Positions 14,394-27,599 are shown, numbered from the stretch's first letter. The stretch is 64,000 bases of DNA from Manduca sexta (GCF_014839805.1 NC_051135.1:9923291-9987290); one strand, 5' to 3'. Notes: generated from the letters alone by a model not told the origin. Numbers and translations: made by a program.

Positions 14394-14597
14394 TTGAGAA
14401 TATTTTAATGAAAACAAGGAAACTCAAAATTTTGATTACGTTTTAGACACTTAAGTAGGTGAATGAATTTACGTTGTGACTCGAGACATCATAACTATGA
14501 CTTATTTGCGACCCGTATAAAAAAAGTTGAGAACGAAACTATCAAGGATCATATCCCGAGCAAATTATATAAGAAAAACCTTATTCAGTTTAGCCTT

Positions 14598-14675
14598 AGG
14601 AATCGAACCCAAGTCCTCCCAGTTCACCATAATATTCACTAGTAGACCAAGGCGACAATCATCCATTTTATCTCA
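14598..14675 (-). repeat. tRNA-like sequence, probably a SINE head
   Basis: On the minus strand CTTGGTCTACTAG is followed about 35 bases later by GGTTCGATTCC, a good B box. No complete cloverleaf or acceptor stem could be built, so a SINE head or decayed tRNA is more likely than a gene. Confidence 0.4.
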
Positions 14676-14749
14676 TATCAGTATTTTATACTCACAATGA
14701 TAATTGTTTCCGTACGTTATTGTGTAGAGGTATATAAAGATAGGGTTTT

Positions 14750-15040
14750 ATTAGTAGTAGCCCGTTGGTGTGCTACCGAATACTTTCTGTAGCTGATTGA
14801 ATAGCAACTACTGAAGTTGTGATCAAAGTGTGTTTCTCCAATCTTGTAGCCAGTGTAACTGGACATAATAAGACTTAACATCTCATGTCTTAGGATGGCG
14901 AGCGAAATGGAATACCAATCATTACTTTGTGATTCTAGGTGTTGGGTGGTGTTTCTACTGTTTATGGGCGATCGTATCGCTTACCATCAGGTGAACGGCA
15001 AGCTCGTCAAGTCATTCAAAGCAATAAAAAAAATATTCAA
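14750..15040 (+). repeat. Dispersed repeat, family J
   Basis: GCCAGTGTAACTGGACATAA, GTTTCTACTGTTTATGGGCG, CGCTTACCATCAGGTGAACG and a CAAAGCAATAAAAAAA tail. Confidence 0.65.
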
Positions 15041-15279
15041 CGCAAATAGAAGACAAAAAAATACAATCGATAAGTAAGTTAGGATATATCGTACACACAC
15101 ATAAAGTTAGCGTTATCGATTTTAGAAAGACAGCTTGTCATACTGCGTTTTTAAGAAAGAGAAGAGGCAAATAATGTAGAGAAGAAGTGAGTTTTCCAAT
15201 GATACATGACCACCGCCGCCCATAAACCTTCACAATACTCGAAGAAATGTCACTCTATGCGTTAACGTTTATACTTATC

Positions 15280-15440
15280 ATTGGGAAGGGTGAAAATTTC
15301 CGTAAGAGAATCCGACACAACATGTAGGTATATATGCATAAATGTGTTCTGCAAATCGTTCTGATAATAATTAGAGTTTACATAAATTACGAAAGAGAAG
15401 CCGATAAGTATCGGGTTATATGGATACTTTGCCACTGATA
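15280..15440 (+). mobile_element. hAT-like MITE, diverged
   Basis: It carries GGGAAGGGTGAAAATTTCC, CGACACAACATGTAGG, GATAATAATTAGAG and GGGTTATATGGATACTTTGCC, aligned with the family consensus. The left terminus is eroded. Confidence 0.6.
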
Positions 15441-15480
15441 CTATCTATCTATAATGCTGACTCTATAGTTTCAAATTATT

Positions 15481-15645
15481 ATCATCATCATCAGCCACAA
15501 AAAGTCCAAAGATTTCCAGACGGACCTGTCGAAAGCAGCCTATATCCAACGTGTTCCTGCGACGTCTATTAAGTCGTCTGTCCACCTTGCAGGTGGACTT
15601 CCACCGCTGCGATTGCCGGCCCGTGGTCTCCACTCAAATTATGCT
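15481..15645 (-). mobile_element. RTE-type LINE 3' end fragment
   Basis: Reverse orientation: ATCATCATCATCAGCC tail, then GTTCCTGCGACGTCTATTAA, GTCCACCTTGCAGGTGGAC and CCGTGGTCTCCACTCAAA, the common 3' portion of lepidopteran RTE elements. Confidence 0.6.
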
Positions 15646-16445
15646 TGCATACAGTCACGCAGAAATAAACAAAGTGTCACTCACATCCGTAATCTAATAG
15701 TTTATTTGGAAAATTTACTATTAGAGAATCATTATCTCCTAAAGAACGCAATGACGCAATGACGCAAATAAAGTTTGGAACAGAATTAGAGCTATTATAA
15801 GGTTATTGACTTACGCACACGTGACCTCGGAGATATTACAATCAAAACATTGTAGAGTATATGTGTAAACTCAAATGTAAGTTAAGTGTAAATGGTCACC
15901 TACCTGATGTATTTTATAAGGTGCAGATCGAGATCGTACATAATAATATTAGGAATATTAAACAAAAAACTAAATCATAATGGAAACATTGGTTAGGAAG
16001 CTTTGATGCTAAAAATATACGTATATCAAATTTAATCTTTGTTCAGAGAACAATCTCACATACCTGAAATGCAAAGACAGCTGTTACGTAACGCAGTATC
16101 TTTGAAGAACTACCCCGTTCTTTATAACAATTTCACCCTTTCATGTTACAGTCAAATCGACTACCTGCCTACCGCATACAAATCTTGCAAATTGCCATTC
16201 ATCGCAAATTGTCAAAACAATCACAAGATTAAAGATAAAGGAACAAAAGACGAAAGTTATGATGGAAGTTTGTTTACCTCGCAAAGTGCGTGCCATTGTG
16301 CGGGCAACGGAACTAGGTCACGAGAAACGTTTACGATAATCTGGTAATAAACGGAGACGGGACAGCACGGGACCAGCTGGGCGCACCACGTGTTTGGGGA
16401 TCTTTGATTTGGAAGGCATAGTTAGCGTCAGGCGTAAGTGAGGCG

Positions 16446-16606
16446 CAGTAGCGAAGGGTGTTTTTCATAAAGTAACCCGAGGCAAAAAAAATTGCCTTAG
16501 TTAACATACCGCGGCCAATTTAACAGCAAACAAAAATTAAGACTAACGTAAATAAACTTAAAAGTGAAGCCGATAGGAATCAGGTTGTAAGGACGCTACG
16601 TCACTA
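16446..16606 (+). mobile_element. hAT-like MITE with 8-bp target duplication
   Basis: It starts CAGTAGCGAAGGG and ends GGACGCTACGTCACTA. It is flanked by the exact duplication GTGAGGCG at 16438-16445 and 16607-16614. Same family as the element at 34982-35189 but with a different interior (an AGGCAA/TTGCCT palindrome, shared with 33759-33923). Confidence 0.76.
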
Positions 16607-16689
16607 GTGAGGCGTATTTATCGTAGCAATGAAATAACACAGGTATGAACAAATAATAAACGTAACTGTTACGAACAAATTTTCGAAGA

Positions 16690-16855
16690 CAGGTTCGCCT
16701 CCCGGTTCGAAAGGGATCTAGCCACAAAATTTAGGTACTAATGTGCATGAATATGGTCTTCAAATCTTTCTGATGATAATTAGATTGTACATAAATTCTA
16801 CATAATGGGAAGCCGGCATGAATCGGGTTATATGGACCCTTCCCCACCGTAGTAT
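16690..16855 (+). mobile_element. hAT-like MITE, diverged
   Basis: It contains TTTAGGTACTAATGTGCATG, TGATGATAATTAGATTG, GGGAAGCCGGCATGAATCGG and GGACCCTTCCCCACC. The left end is replaced by unrelated sequence. Confidence 0.58.
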
Positions 16856-17839
16856 ACATAATATAGATGTTAAGAGCGCAAAGTGTGTGTATAATTATGT
16901 AGATATACTTATCTGTATGATTTATAAAACGTAGACAATAAAAAAAATCGGAAAGTAACTTTCACGAAATAAGGATATACAATTTGTTTTATTAACTATA
17001 TTTAAAATCACACAAATATTTTGTTTAATGGAGATACATCAGTGTTATTTCAGAAAATCTGAATATTCTTAAAATTCCAGCTCTCTCCCTCCTTACTTAG
17101 ATTCCCAAACCATTCATAAATCCTCTGGCATGATAGGTGCTTATGAGCAACAGTGACCATTTTCCATTAGGGATTTACTGCACGGTACACAGGCATTTGC
17201 CCCTTTAATTGTCCTTTGAATTGCATTACATGGATTATTTAACTACCTGTAATAATAATAATAATACTGTACTTTCCAAAAAAAGATTGTGTCAGAATTG
17301 AAATGAACTATATATCAACGATTTTGCTGTTATCATGTTACGTGGAGGTAATACACTGGCTAAAACTGACTTGACGCATTCAAACACCGTATGTGGAAAT
17401 TATTTTTGAACCTAGTATGCAAAGTATAAATTCAAGGAACGTACAGTACGTCCATCTACGTCTGGGACAACTTAGTAATGCTTTAAAGGGCATAAAAAGA
17501 ATGTTGATCAGCTGAAATAGGACTCCATTCAAAATTTTGTTGACAGTAAGTATTAGTTATAAGTTATTCCAAAATTAATAAGCCATAAAAGGCTTTAATC
17601 AAGTAGCTGTGCCGGTAATGTACCGGTAAAATAACAAAATTATAAGTGCTATGAAAAAAAACTTGCGTATGTTTCCCGCCGTGTCCTGCGCGGTGCATGC
17701 GATCAACCAAAATCCTTCCCATAAAACCGTCATGAATAGAAATCGTTCATTAAATCAGTATTTCCGCGGTTCGTGACTGTCTCGCATGTCTCATCCCGAC
17801 TCGCAAACTTCCCGCTCGTAAATATCGTTTTATGTCACG

Positions 17840-18107
17840 TGTCAAGTCCGCCATCTTGGTTTGGCGGTAAAATTCGACAACGTTACATTTACCGGTAAAT
17901 ATGTCACATCCGTAAACCCCGATGCGTTACGGCCTTGACATAGAGTTTAGTATCGGACGTAACCCGCTTTTGGGGGTAGCAAAATATTTATAAAAATTGG
18001 AAGGCTCGTCTCCGTATCGATTGTGCCAACTGGTGCTTTACCCCGATCTCGATTCGTGGGCAATCGGCGGCGATCGAGATTACTCGAATAGCATCGAGTG
18101 ATGGCGG
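17840..18107 (+). promoter_or_regulatory. Candidate promoter and first exon, plus strand
   Basis: This is a CpG-richer island in AT-rich DNA. At 17848-17857 is CCGCCATCTT, a YY1/Pho-like motif. At 17985-17997 is a TATA-like stretch (TATTTATAAAAAT). About 105 bases further on, ATGGCGG at 18101-18107 is followed directly by the perfect donor GTAAGT. This looks like a transcription start with a very short coding first exon (ATG GCG G, phase 1). No matching downstream plus-strand exon was recognised, so the gene is unknown and the start codon is unproven. Confidence 0.35.
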
Positions 18108-20018
18108 GTAAGTACGTACTAGACACAACAAACTTTTTAGTTGCTAGTACCGCCTAACTCACGTAAACAGACTTTTTCAACAAATTACTCGGCAATTACT
18201 GGCAACTAGGAACTGTCTGTTATTGTCGTATAGAGAAATGTGAACGGGAAACTTTGTTGTTACAATAAACTGCATTCAGTTGAAAGTTAGGATTAGTTAA
18301 TTGAACAATTAGAAAATAAGAAGTGAATGGTTCCGAACAATTAAAAGGCAATTAATCAACATTTTGCGGATTCGTTTTATTGTTGCTGAAATTGCTTGAA
18401 AAGGGTAAACTCAATTAAAGTATACCACTAAAATGAAGCAATTTTGTAATTTTTTAGTAAATGGCTTATTTTTTCTTTCAATATTCTTGGATTATGTAAA
18501 TTTACGTTCATCGCCGTAGACAAATTTGATTTAGTGAGGCACGCACGTCGCGCGTTCCCTGGCTTGGCAACAACAAATGGTATAGTGAAACTTTTAAGGT
18601 GGACTAACTATTAAACCACTTATATGGTAACGACTTATTCTCAAGTTATAAAAGGGAACTAGGATCTAACTTAAAGTTCTAATGAACTAGAACTAATCAA
18701 GAACTTTTTATAGTATTCTATTTTAACACTTTTAGCAACAAAGTGAACACAACGGGTCGAAATCCTATAAAACTCACACCCAGGGTATAATACATTAGGA
18801 GGCCAAAATAATTAAAATAGTACCCATAATAAAACAATAGAATTCGTAAGTATTTTCAATGTTGCATTACGCGAAAACTTAGTAAACATGACAATAAATA
18901 GGAAGGGTGAATGAGATTTCAAATAAAATTTCACTCTGCTGTATTCACTGGCTCACTACAATAAAATGCTGAAACACGTTGTGTAGAGATGGCATACAAA
19001 ATTCCACTCTCATGCAGTCGCTGGCACAGTACTAAAGCAGTTACTGTCATACAACTGTCCAGTTTGTAGCACCTCACGCGGTGAGTTCGTGCCGTTATCA
19101 CCAACCTTCGCTCAGGCCTGACCTGCGATAAACAACAATCTAGAGGTCAACGTGAGAAGTGCTGAAAGATCCGTCTACTATTACAAAAATTATCTGCCAC
19201 ACTAACCTACTGCACGGTGCGGAATCTGGTTTACTGTGACCCGAATTCAGTTTTATTGTTCAGGTGTTTCGTTCTGATTGTTAACTGTTTATTTATAGAA
19301 TTGGGGAAACGAGTAAGTCTTCTCTGATCGTAATTTAATACAGCACACAAATATTCGCAAATTAGGAATATGGTTTTTAAGGAAATCGTAATTTCTTAGT
19401 CAAAAATTTTAAGAAGATTGGTTCCATAAGGACTTAGAACAAGGAAGAGAATTTTTAGCAATGAACTTCATTGAGGAACGGCGTTCAGATTGGATGGAAT
19501 CACAACTAATAGAACGATTCATAGTGATCTAATTATAATAGTTGATAGAGCAGCGCTACAGCTAATATTGTCTATACGAAGATTGCCCGCGGGCCTTAAT
19601 GTGGCCCTCGGATAAATGTTATATGACGTGTATAAGCAAGTTTAAAAAATCCCTACAAAGTAAAAAAAAAGATCCAGTAAAATTATCTGAATCATTTGTT
19701 TGCTTGCTGTTAAAAATGTTGAGCAGCCCAAGTCTATTGCAAGAATGGGTCCAGTGGGCGACACTCTGCCAGATCAGAATTTGTCTCATAACCTTCATAT
19801 ATAATGACGCTGTAAATTAAATTCGACAATTTAGAACACTGTTTCTACTCCAGAAAAAAGGATAAAATTATTGTTATTACTTAATTACTTACACATGTAA
19901 TTTATATATATATATTTCCATACATTTGTCAAGCTCAATACATATTTAGAATTGTATACATAAGGCATGATCGCATTGTGGTATCTGTAATAGTAATGTC
20001 AATAAATGTATTCAAATA

Positions 20019-20770
20019 ATCGCGGTTTTTTATATTATAATTTTCTCCCGACGTTTCGAAGACTGCAGCCTTCATGAATCACGTGGGAGAGTGACCTTTT
20101 TAACTATTGACAGTCCGATATACGCAGAATTACGGTGTTATGAAATCAAAAATTTTAATATATAAATAAATATATAAGATATGCTACGGCTTTTTTTAAA
20201 ATAATTAAATATATTTCAATGTAAATGAATGCCTTGTTTATTCACTTATTTTCTAGTTTTTTGTGTGTGATGGATGTAAGTACATAACATTACTGGAAAT
20301 TTCGCGCGCAATCACGCGGCGTCAGCGTGATCAACGTGTGAGAGTCCAAATAGCCTAATTACTGTGACTACTTAATGTTAAACATTTCCATTATTTATCG
20401 ACATAATTATTTGTTTACTATATTAATGCTAAACATTAACGTTAATAGTTAATACTCGGTAAGTTAATAACGATCAGAAAATTCCTTACATATTTTTTTC
20501 TGGTGTCATTAACCGGCTACGATCTGAATAATAACTCAACAAGCTTATAAACACGGCATAAAACATGCGAAATGATAATACAATTACATCTACAGAACGA
20601 AATAGGTGTAAAATTAATTTTAACGGTAATGATTTCTTGGTGTTGGTCCTCCGAAAACTCTAATTGTAACTTTGACTTTTCGGATGACCAACACCTTAGT
20701 CCGCCCCGTGACCACTAGGGTTGCAGTCTTCAAAACATCGGCAGAAAGTTATAATAAAAAATCCGCGATA
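20019..20770. mobile_element. Element with long terminal inverted repeats
   Basis: The left end (CGCGGTTTTTTATATTATAA...GAAGACTGCAGCC) is repeated as a diverged reverse complement at 20718-20770 (GGTTGCAGTCTTC...TCCGCGATA), giving about 50-bp inverted repeats around 0.7 kb of AT-rich DNA. No open frame for a transposase was seen. Confidence 0.55.
20634..20700. other. Strong short hairpin inside the inverted-repeat element
   Basis: GGTGTTGGTCCTCCGAAAA is complementary to TTTTCGGATGACCAACACC with one mismatch, separated by about 20 bases. The geometry resembles a pre-miRNA, but the site is within a transposon-like element. Confidence 0.5.
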
Positions 20771-21014
20771 AAATCGGCAAAATAGTTTTATTTCAAAATA
20801 ATTTTAGCGAGTTCATAATGACTATCTGATTGCCTCCAATAATTATATTACTATTTAATCTATAATGCACAACTACAGATTTTAAATTCACTTTATGAGT
20901 GTTCAGTGTCAATAATCCACGTTTAGTCACGTGATCACGTGAAAATTATCTTGTGACTTCATTTTACTTTTATTTTCAAGTTAAGTATGTTGAGACGGAA
21001 TTTACTCAGCATTA

Positions 21015-21058
21015 TAAAACGGCAAGCTTGTCTCGTCATTTAAAACAATAAAAAAAAC
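21015..21058 (+). repeat. 3' end fragment of family J repeat
   Basis: AACGGCAAGCTTGTCTCGTC followed by ATTTAAAACAATAAAAAA. Confidence 0.5.
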
Positions 21059-22572
21059 TTTTATACATAAATCTTATTTCGAACCGTAAGTCGGCTCTAC
21101 GCAAGTGGAATCACGAGCTAAACGTTTTCTACGCCAGTGTGGCTAAAAATATAAATGACTTTATATTTTAGCAGCGTCCGTTGATATCGTACAGAGGAAA
21201 TTCAGTTCATTGCATCTATTTGCATTTTGATCTGTCGCCGACACCGAAAGCAGTATGTCACAGATTGTATTCCAGATACATCTAGGCCAGGTTACCCTAT
21301 ACGTTTTGTAGCAAATCCTATTATGAAGTTGGCAACAATAGATTTTATATTATATTTCTATGCCTCATGGGTATTCCATGGGAGGGAGGGCGAAGCGGGG
21401 AGGGGTTCCCACACCTTAAAATAAATGGATGTAAATGTCATATAATGCACATTTTTGACGTTTTATTTTTTAACCCCCTAGCGTGTTATTAAAGCCTGGC
21501 AAAGCGCGTGCTATGCTTAAATACTGAATATCAATGATTTACATATTGATATTGAATGTTGACTGTTCATAACGATAATTACTTGAAGGTATATAAAATG
21601 CCGGAAAATTCTAGGCAACAACAGGCCGGCATTAATAAAACCCATATTATGTACCTACTTACGAATATAACATCTCTATCACCAGAACTTGCAATCCTCA
21701 CGGATTAAACAAAAGGTGTGGTATTCTAAGCATTAAATACAATATATTTTATGACATAATCCAATACATTAATCAATTTCTTTCGTATTAATTACTAATT
21801 CATTTATAAATGTACAAATAACGTAGATTATTGGATTCTTTTGCGCCAGGTAACAGAGCTTATCAGCGGTATTTACTTTCTACCAAATCTTATCTATGCA
21901 CAGGCTAATATAGACGTAATTTTAGGTACTGTATCTCTTTATTTCTACACAACTAAAGAAAGTAAAGGATATATCAAAGGACGTATACATCGATGTAAAC
22001 TTTTTATTTAATTTAAATAAAAAAGAGCGCGCAGGTTTAAAAAGAACGGTCAATACATCTACATAATTTATTTAAAATATTGAGGGTTTGATTTTATCTA
22101 AATAAATGCATAAAGATATATTATATAAGTACAACGGCATAGTAACCGATACTTTTTGCATAATCATTACTATCTTGGAGGCTATAATCGATTATGGCTA
22201 ATCGATTTGTGTCACCATCCGCGGCGCATTTTATGGGTACTACTATTCTCGTAATCTGTCTGCAGTGCAAGACTCATATAAAATCTGATAATAATTTGCT
22301 TGTATTGTAATTATTGGCATATTCATACTTAGTCAAATGTGTTCCCGCCTTTATTTAATTGACTTATGATAATTATGATTTTTTTTATTATAATTTTTCC
22401 TTGTTCCATATTTTATACGATTTTTTTGGCTCCGCCTTTGTAAAGATTATTTTCCTTAATAACTAAAGTAGCTACCTAACGTAAAATGTTCTTTAAAAAT
22501 TTACCTATCTTACTGATAATATTTGTATTGAACGTGTATACAATATAATTATCATGTAATAATTATAATAAT

Positions 22573-22895
22573 ATCAGCCCTGTATTAAATACTGTCCCAC
22601 TGCTGGACACGGGCCTCCTCTACCACTGAACGGGATTAGGCCTTAGTCCACCATGCTGGCCTAGTTCGAATTGGTAGACTTCACACACCCTAAAAATTCT
22701 TATAGAGAACTTCTCGGGTATGCACGTTAGTTCACAATGTTTTCCTTCGCCGTTAAAGCAAGCGATAATTCACAACGAATACACACATAATTTATTTTTA
22801 GACAATTCAAAGATGTTGCCCTTGGGATTTGAACCTGCAGACATTTGTCTCGGCAGTCCATTCCACACCCAACTAAGCTATCGCCGCTTGTCAAT
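22573..22895 (-). mobile_element. tRNA-derived SINE, full-length relative
   Basis: Reverse orientation: TCAGCCCTGTATTAAATACT and GACACGGGCCTCCTC at the 3' side, then a longer body, then GGGATTTGAACCTGCAG (inverted B box) and CCAACTAAGCTATCGCC (inverted A box). Same family as 54774-54992. Confidence 0.74.
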
Positions 22896-23398
22896 TATCA
22901 TTAGTTTTAATTTACTTAAATAAGTTCAAAAATTTACTTTCATATCCAGATCTAGACGAGAGACGTCTAATTCGCCTTCTTTGTTGACCTTATCGAACTC
23001 AATTTGTCATATTAAATACAAATTCCATAATCTAGTCTAATTTCTTATAAATTACATGAGTAAGAGATTAGATTAAAAAGAAAGTAATTTATGATACTTG
23101 GAGGTATTAATGTATTTATTTTCAGTAAATTCGTTATAACGGAATCAACTGAAAGTGTGAACTTTAATACTGATAAACTTAAAGCCGGACGTGAGGAGCA
23201 AAACAATAAATAACATAAGTCTAGAACTAGAAAATATCTCCATTAGCTATAACCAAAGTGATTTCATTTCAAGTTTTTTTTTTTTTTTTTATTTTTATTC
23301 GAGTACGGTTAAGCAGCCCCACTGCACCTGTAAAGATGAATATGAGGACATACTATCAAAATAACCCTGTAAGACTATTTCACTAAAACTGATGAGGA

Positions 23399-23612
23399 CT
23401 TTTTTTCTTTTTATACGGACGCTGCAAAGTGCCTTCACTGCACCTGATGGTAAGTGGAATGGGGTCCAATACAATGTCAACTGACGAGAGTTGATTACTC
23501 CTTGACAGTGGACACAATTATGCCCTGTTGGATCCGGATGTACACAGGCTGATCTCGGAACGCGACACACTTACGTCGGCCTCTATGGCGGGTTTTAATA
23601 CCTTGTGGGGTC
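23399..23612 (-). mobile_element. Dispersed SINE-like repeat, family A
   Basis: Reverse orientation: CACTGCACCTGATGGTAAGT, CATTCC..., GGATGTACACAGGCTGATC and GGCGGGTTTTAATACC. Preceded on the left by another poly-T repeat (23275-23398). Confidence 0.7.
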
Positions 23613-24152
23613 ATCACTCTGTCCTTTTCTCACTCACGCAGCATTATGGCCGGTGGCACTGGGTGACGTCACATTTCAATATTAGTGTAATTTGACAGCT
23701 TCCTTTCCACCAAATTTCAAAGCTCTATAATCATCATTAGAACGATTTATAGACCGCATTTATGCATATTAGTACCTATGTATATTGTGTTGTGTCAAAT
23801 TCCCTTACCAAAAAGTTTACCCTTTGGCACCGACTACCAATATTATTGCGCTCTTGGTCTTCTCATACACAAAGACTTTCGATCATGCTCCGATCACGTG
23901 GAACTACGCGAAATTACCTCCCAATCGACGCAGTCATTAATAAGCCATTTTGTTATCATATCGGAATACAATTCGAGATCTCTAAGCAAAATTGACCTGT
24001 ATTGCTAAATAATATGAGTCTTTTCACCGTTTCAAGAGCTTTATTAATATTTATTTTTAGGGTAGAATGAACTCTCTAATTATAAGACATAAGAAAGTGA
24101 CAAAATAGCGATTAATTAAAATCATTGAGTTGAAATACTGCTTCACTTATTT

Positions 24153-24425
24153 TAAGAGCTGAATGCCTCGATGGCCTAATCGGCATACCGTATCGGCAGC
24201 ACGACTTTGGCTATGAGGTCTCGTATTCAAATCCAGGGAAGGGCGAAGTAATATTGAATTTTTCTTCTCAGCATCAGCCCTGAGTCTATAGCGCGATATG
24301 ACGATAGGCGTGCCTCCTATCACATCACGGGACGGAGTACATAATAAGGCGAAAAGTGCATACACTAGTTGCATATCTAACTACCTCATAGGGCATACAA
24401 GGCGTGAGGGCGTGTATATAATCTT
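24153..24425 (+). mobile_element. tRNA-derived SINE, second family
   Basis: The head has A-box-like TGGCCTAATCGG and B-box-like TATTCAAATCC. The tail carries TCACATCACGGGACGGAGTA and AAGGCGTGAGGGCGTGTATATA. Confidence 0.68.
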
Positions 24426-25435
24426 AAAAAGGCAAATAAAAAATGTATTGTTTACCAACCAATTTTTCTACTTCCTTGAACTCCGATATTTTATCAATAT
24501 AAGAAGGTATATCAATAATAGATTTATTACTAGGCATAGATTTATATCACAGTGATACTAGAACCTTATTTTGTAAAATGTGGTAGCAAAATGAGTAGTT
24601 GACATTAAGAAAACAAATCTGGTAAGTAACAAGATAAATACAATCTCAATCATTTAAATATAAACAAAGTTTTTGATAGGAATCATGAAATCATCACTCA
24701 CTGTGCAAAGTGCGTTTATCTCTCGTTGTACAAAGTTCAATATAGGCATGAAAGTCAACTGTGATGACACAAAAACAACATCGTTTTTTATCATTTACGC
24801 TCTCGTCCGTTTATTATAAGAATTCGGATGTATTTTCAAATTATTATTTCTCAACCGGCAAATAAATAATTATTTATATATTTTTTGGTTTGACAGTAAC
24901 TAAACTAATTTTCTTAAAACGTTTTTGAAAGTCATATTCGAAATTCATTTGGGGATAAATACCATTTTATTCCCCACACACTTTTCAAGTGTCAGTTGGC
25001 AGCAAAATTGCATTTAGATCGACAGTTACCCCTCTACCTCACCTATAGGGGTAAAGGCATGAAGTTATGTTTATTTTAAATCTATACTGACCCCATACAT
25101 TGTAATTGCGAATGAATTCGCATCACCGTAGTACATGCGTAACCTTTGCGCGGGGAGATAATAGCTATCACTTTTAACAGTAGATCTGAGGCCAAGACGC
25201 TTTCTTACAATCATAAACGCCAATAGAAAACAAAAAATGTAAAGGAATAAGTTTGTCACTCGGATATTCCTTTAAATTTAATGAAAACGTTTTGCACCAA
25301 TTACTTACTTATATTAATCCTAAAATACAAAAATGGAGTACCTATATATATGTACAAATGTGAAAAATAAAAATAAGTTAAGGATAAAAATAAAATCATA
25401 ATACTCATACTAACAATCTCACACACTAACCATTT

Positions 25436-25592
25436 TCAATAATCGATCCCAGTCGCTTTTTTCGATCTTCCGCGAAAATGAACCAATCAGAACAGCTTTT
25501 TTTAACATGCTTACAAATGAGTTATTTCGATTGGTTCAATCTCGGAATCGGATCGAGGATTGAGATTGGGATCGTTTATTGAAAACACCTGT
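25436..25592. mobile_element. Palindromic MITE, copy 1
   Basis: TTTTCAATAATCGATCCCAG at the left and GATTGGGATCGTTTATTGAAAA at the right are inverted. A second inner inverted pair is GAACCAATCAGAACA / TTCGATTGGTTC. Confidence 0.6.
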
Positions 25593-25834
25593 TAGTCATA
25601 TAAGAATATGTCATTCCCATACGTATCTTTGTTTTCTATTGACGTAAAGAATTGTAGAACGGAGTATTGGCTACGACCCCTGTGGACTATGTCTCATGTA
25701 GCGCTTATATATATTTGCTCGGTTAGAAGTAAGAAGGATTTTATCTATCATCGACTAAATTCGAAATGTTTGTACAGTAAGGCCGCTATGTCTTGGCCCG
25801 TTTGGAGTTCATTACAACACCTGCTCTCTGTATA

Positions 25835-25999
25835 ATAGTGGCGAAAATAGAATTTTTCCTAAAGGTAACCCAAGACAACACATAGGTACTAAAATGCATG
25901 AATGTGATCTGCAAATCGTTCTAATGATAATTAGATTCAACATAAATTCTACATAAAGGGAGCTGGCTGGAATCGGGTTACATAGACCCTTCGCCATTG
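25835..25999 (+). mobile_element. hAT-like MITE
   Basis: TAGTGGCGAAAATAG at the left; internal ATAGGTACTAAAATGCATG and CTAATGATAATTAGAT; ATAGACCCTTCGCCATTG at the right. Same family as the cluster at 35930-36413. Confidence 0.68.
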
Positions 26000-27599
26000 T
26001 ATTACCGTCACCCGTTAGTCCCCAGAAACAATGGCTTTGTCGTCACTTGCGACAAACTTCAAGTTAGCTGTGGCAGAGCGACCGTACTTTAGATTAGACG
26101 GGGTATCTGAAAAGTCGATGACGACGACAATGTTTCTTTGTTTTAATTATTTTGTATAAATTAATAACAATAAAGAAATTTAAACAGATTTTGTAAAACT
26201 ATATGCTTACTTTTAATGACAAAAGTAGCGGGAGGGCTCGCTCATTCCGCCATTTTACTTTATAAAAAAATCGCTACTATCTTGATCATCACGTTTAATA
26301 AATATAATATCATACCTAATTAACCTACATAGTTTTGTGACAGTACTGCCCGATCTAGATGGCCGTGAGTTGGAAACCAAGACTATCGCAGTCACGTATC
26401 GCATCCACGTTCACAGCTGATAATCACACGAACATACAAACAAATTGTTATTTAAAGCCATGAACAATCAATCTATTTGGTATTAGACGGTACATTTCTA
26501 ATTTATAAATAGACGATACGTTGATATTTTATGGCATAGCTTTGGAGACGCATAACTTAGCTAATCAAAGATTCCCCACCTGCGTATAATACAATATTCT
26601 CTGAGAACGAATTGTCAACATGAACTGTGAATTTTCCGGGAGAAAAATGGGATGGGAAGAATGATGATCGAGAATAACTTTATGATTAAACTTATCCAGT
26701 TCTCTGCAATACATAGTACGTTAACAGGAATAAATCAAATGGCTTAGTAAACACAGATTGACGAATCCCATCGATTGTTTCCGTGCTAACAGAACATTAC
26801 AATTCGCAACGATTTGATAGGAAGCATCGGCTATTCTTTTACTGCCTCAGTCATGAATCGTACTTATAATTTTCGTTCGCATAAATCGATGTGGTGTATT
26901 TAAAAACCATAAATAAAACGTAAATCTTTTTTGTTCATTAAAAGTATCTTTGATTGCAGTTTGGATGAACTTTATTGGCAAATAGTTTGTTCTTAATTCA
27001 AATGAATTATTCGGTACTTAAATACTGGCATAAACTTGGCTTCGAGTAATATTTCTTTACGCCTAAAAAGCTTTTCGCACATTAAAAAGTTAGTTCTTTA
27101 ATTTAGAACAAGATACTATTTTCAACTTGGTAAAAATATGCAAACCACTAAGGTAATTATTGAATAAAGATAAACCATAGTAACAACAGAATTAAATATT
27201 CCTACTAGTGGGGACAGTTCTACATTACGATTATTATTTACTACAACGTAAATTATAGTAAATAGTAGCAGATAAAACCACGTGCAAAAAAGGTGGGCCG
27301 CGCTATCAGTTCAATGTTCCACTCACATAACATTCTTATACAACTTCCCATATACAATATTTATACCTTAGATACCGACGAGACAATTAATGATAACTTA
27401 TTTGGATCGAGGACATCTATTCGGTTTGGCGATAATTTTATTGCTGTCTCTAGCTTTGTATATGTGTTAGAAAAGGTAAGAATGTATGTTAATCCGATAT
27501 AAGTAGGGAACATGTGTACCTTCACGTTTTTTTTGTAATTTTATAAACGTGATTCGATTTTATAATCAGTGCCTTTTAGGACTATTAGTCATATATTAG

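Noticed and set aside
14598..14675. tRNA gene on the minus strand
   Set aside because: The B box is good but no acceptor stem or anticodon arm could be paired. Entered only as a tRNA-like repeat.
16281..16420. Possible minus-strand first exon (ATGGCACGCACTTTGCGAG before GTAAAC)
   Set aside because: The donor is only moderate and phase 1 does not fit the phase-0 acceptor of the next rootletin exon at 7931.
19599..19820. 73-codon frame as a small gene or transposase remnant
   Set aside because: I could not match it to a transposase or host family and saw no boundaries or repeat partner.
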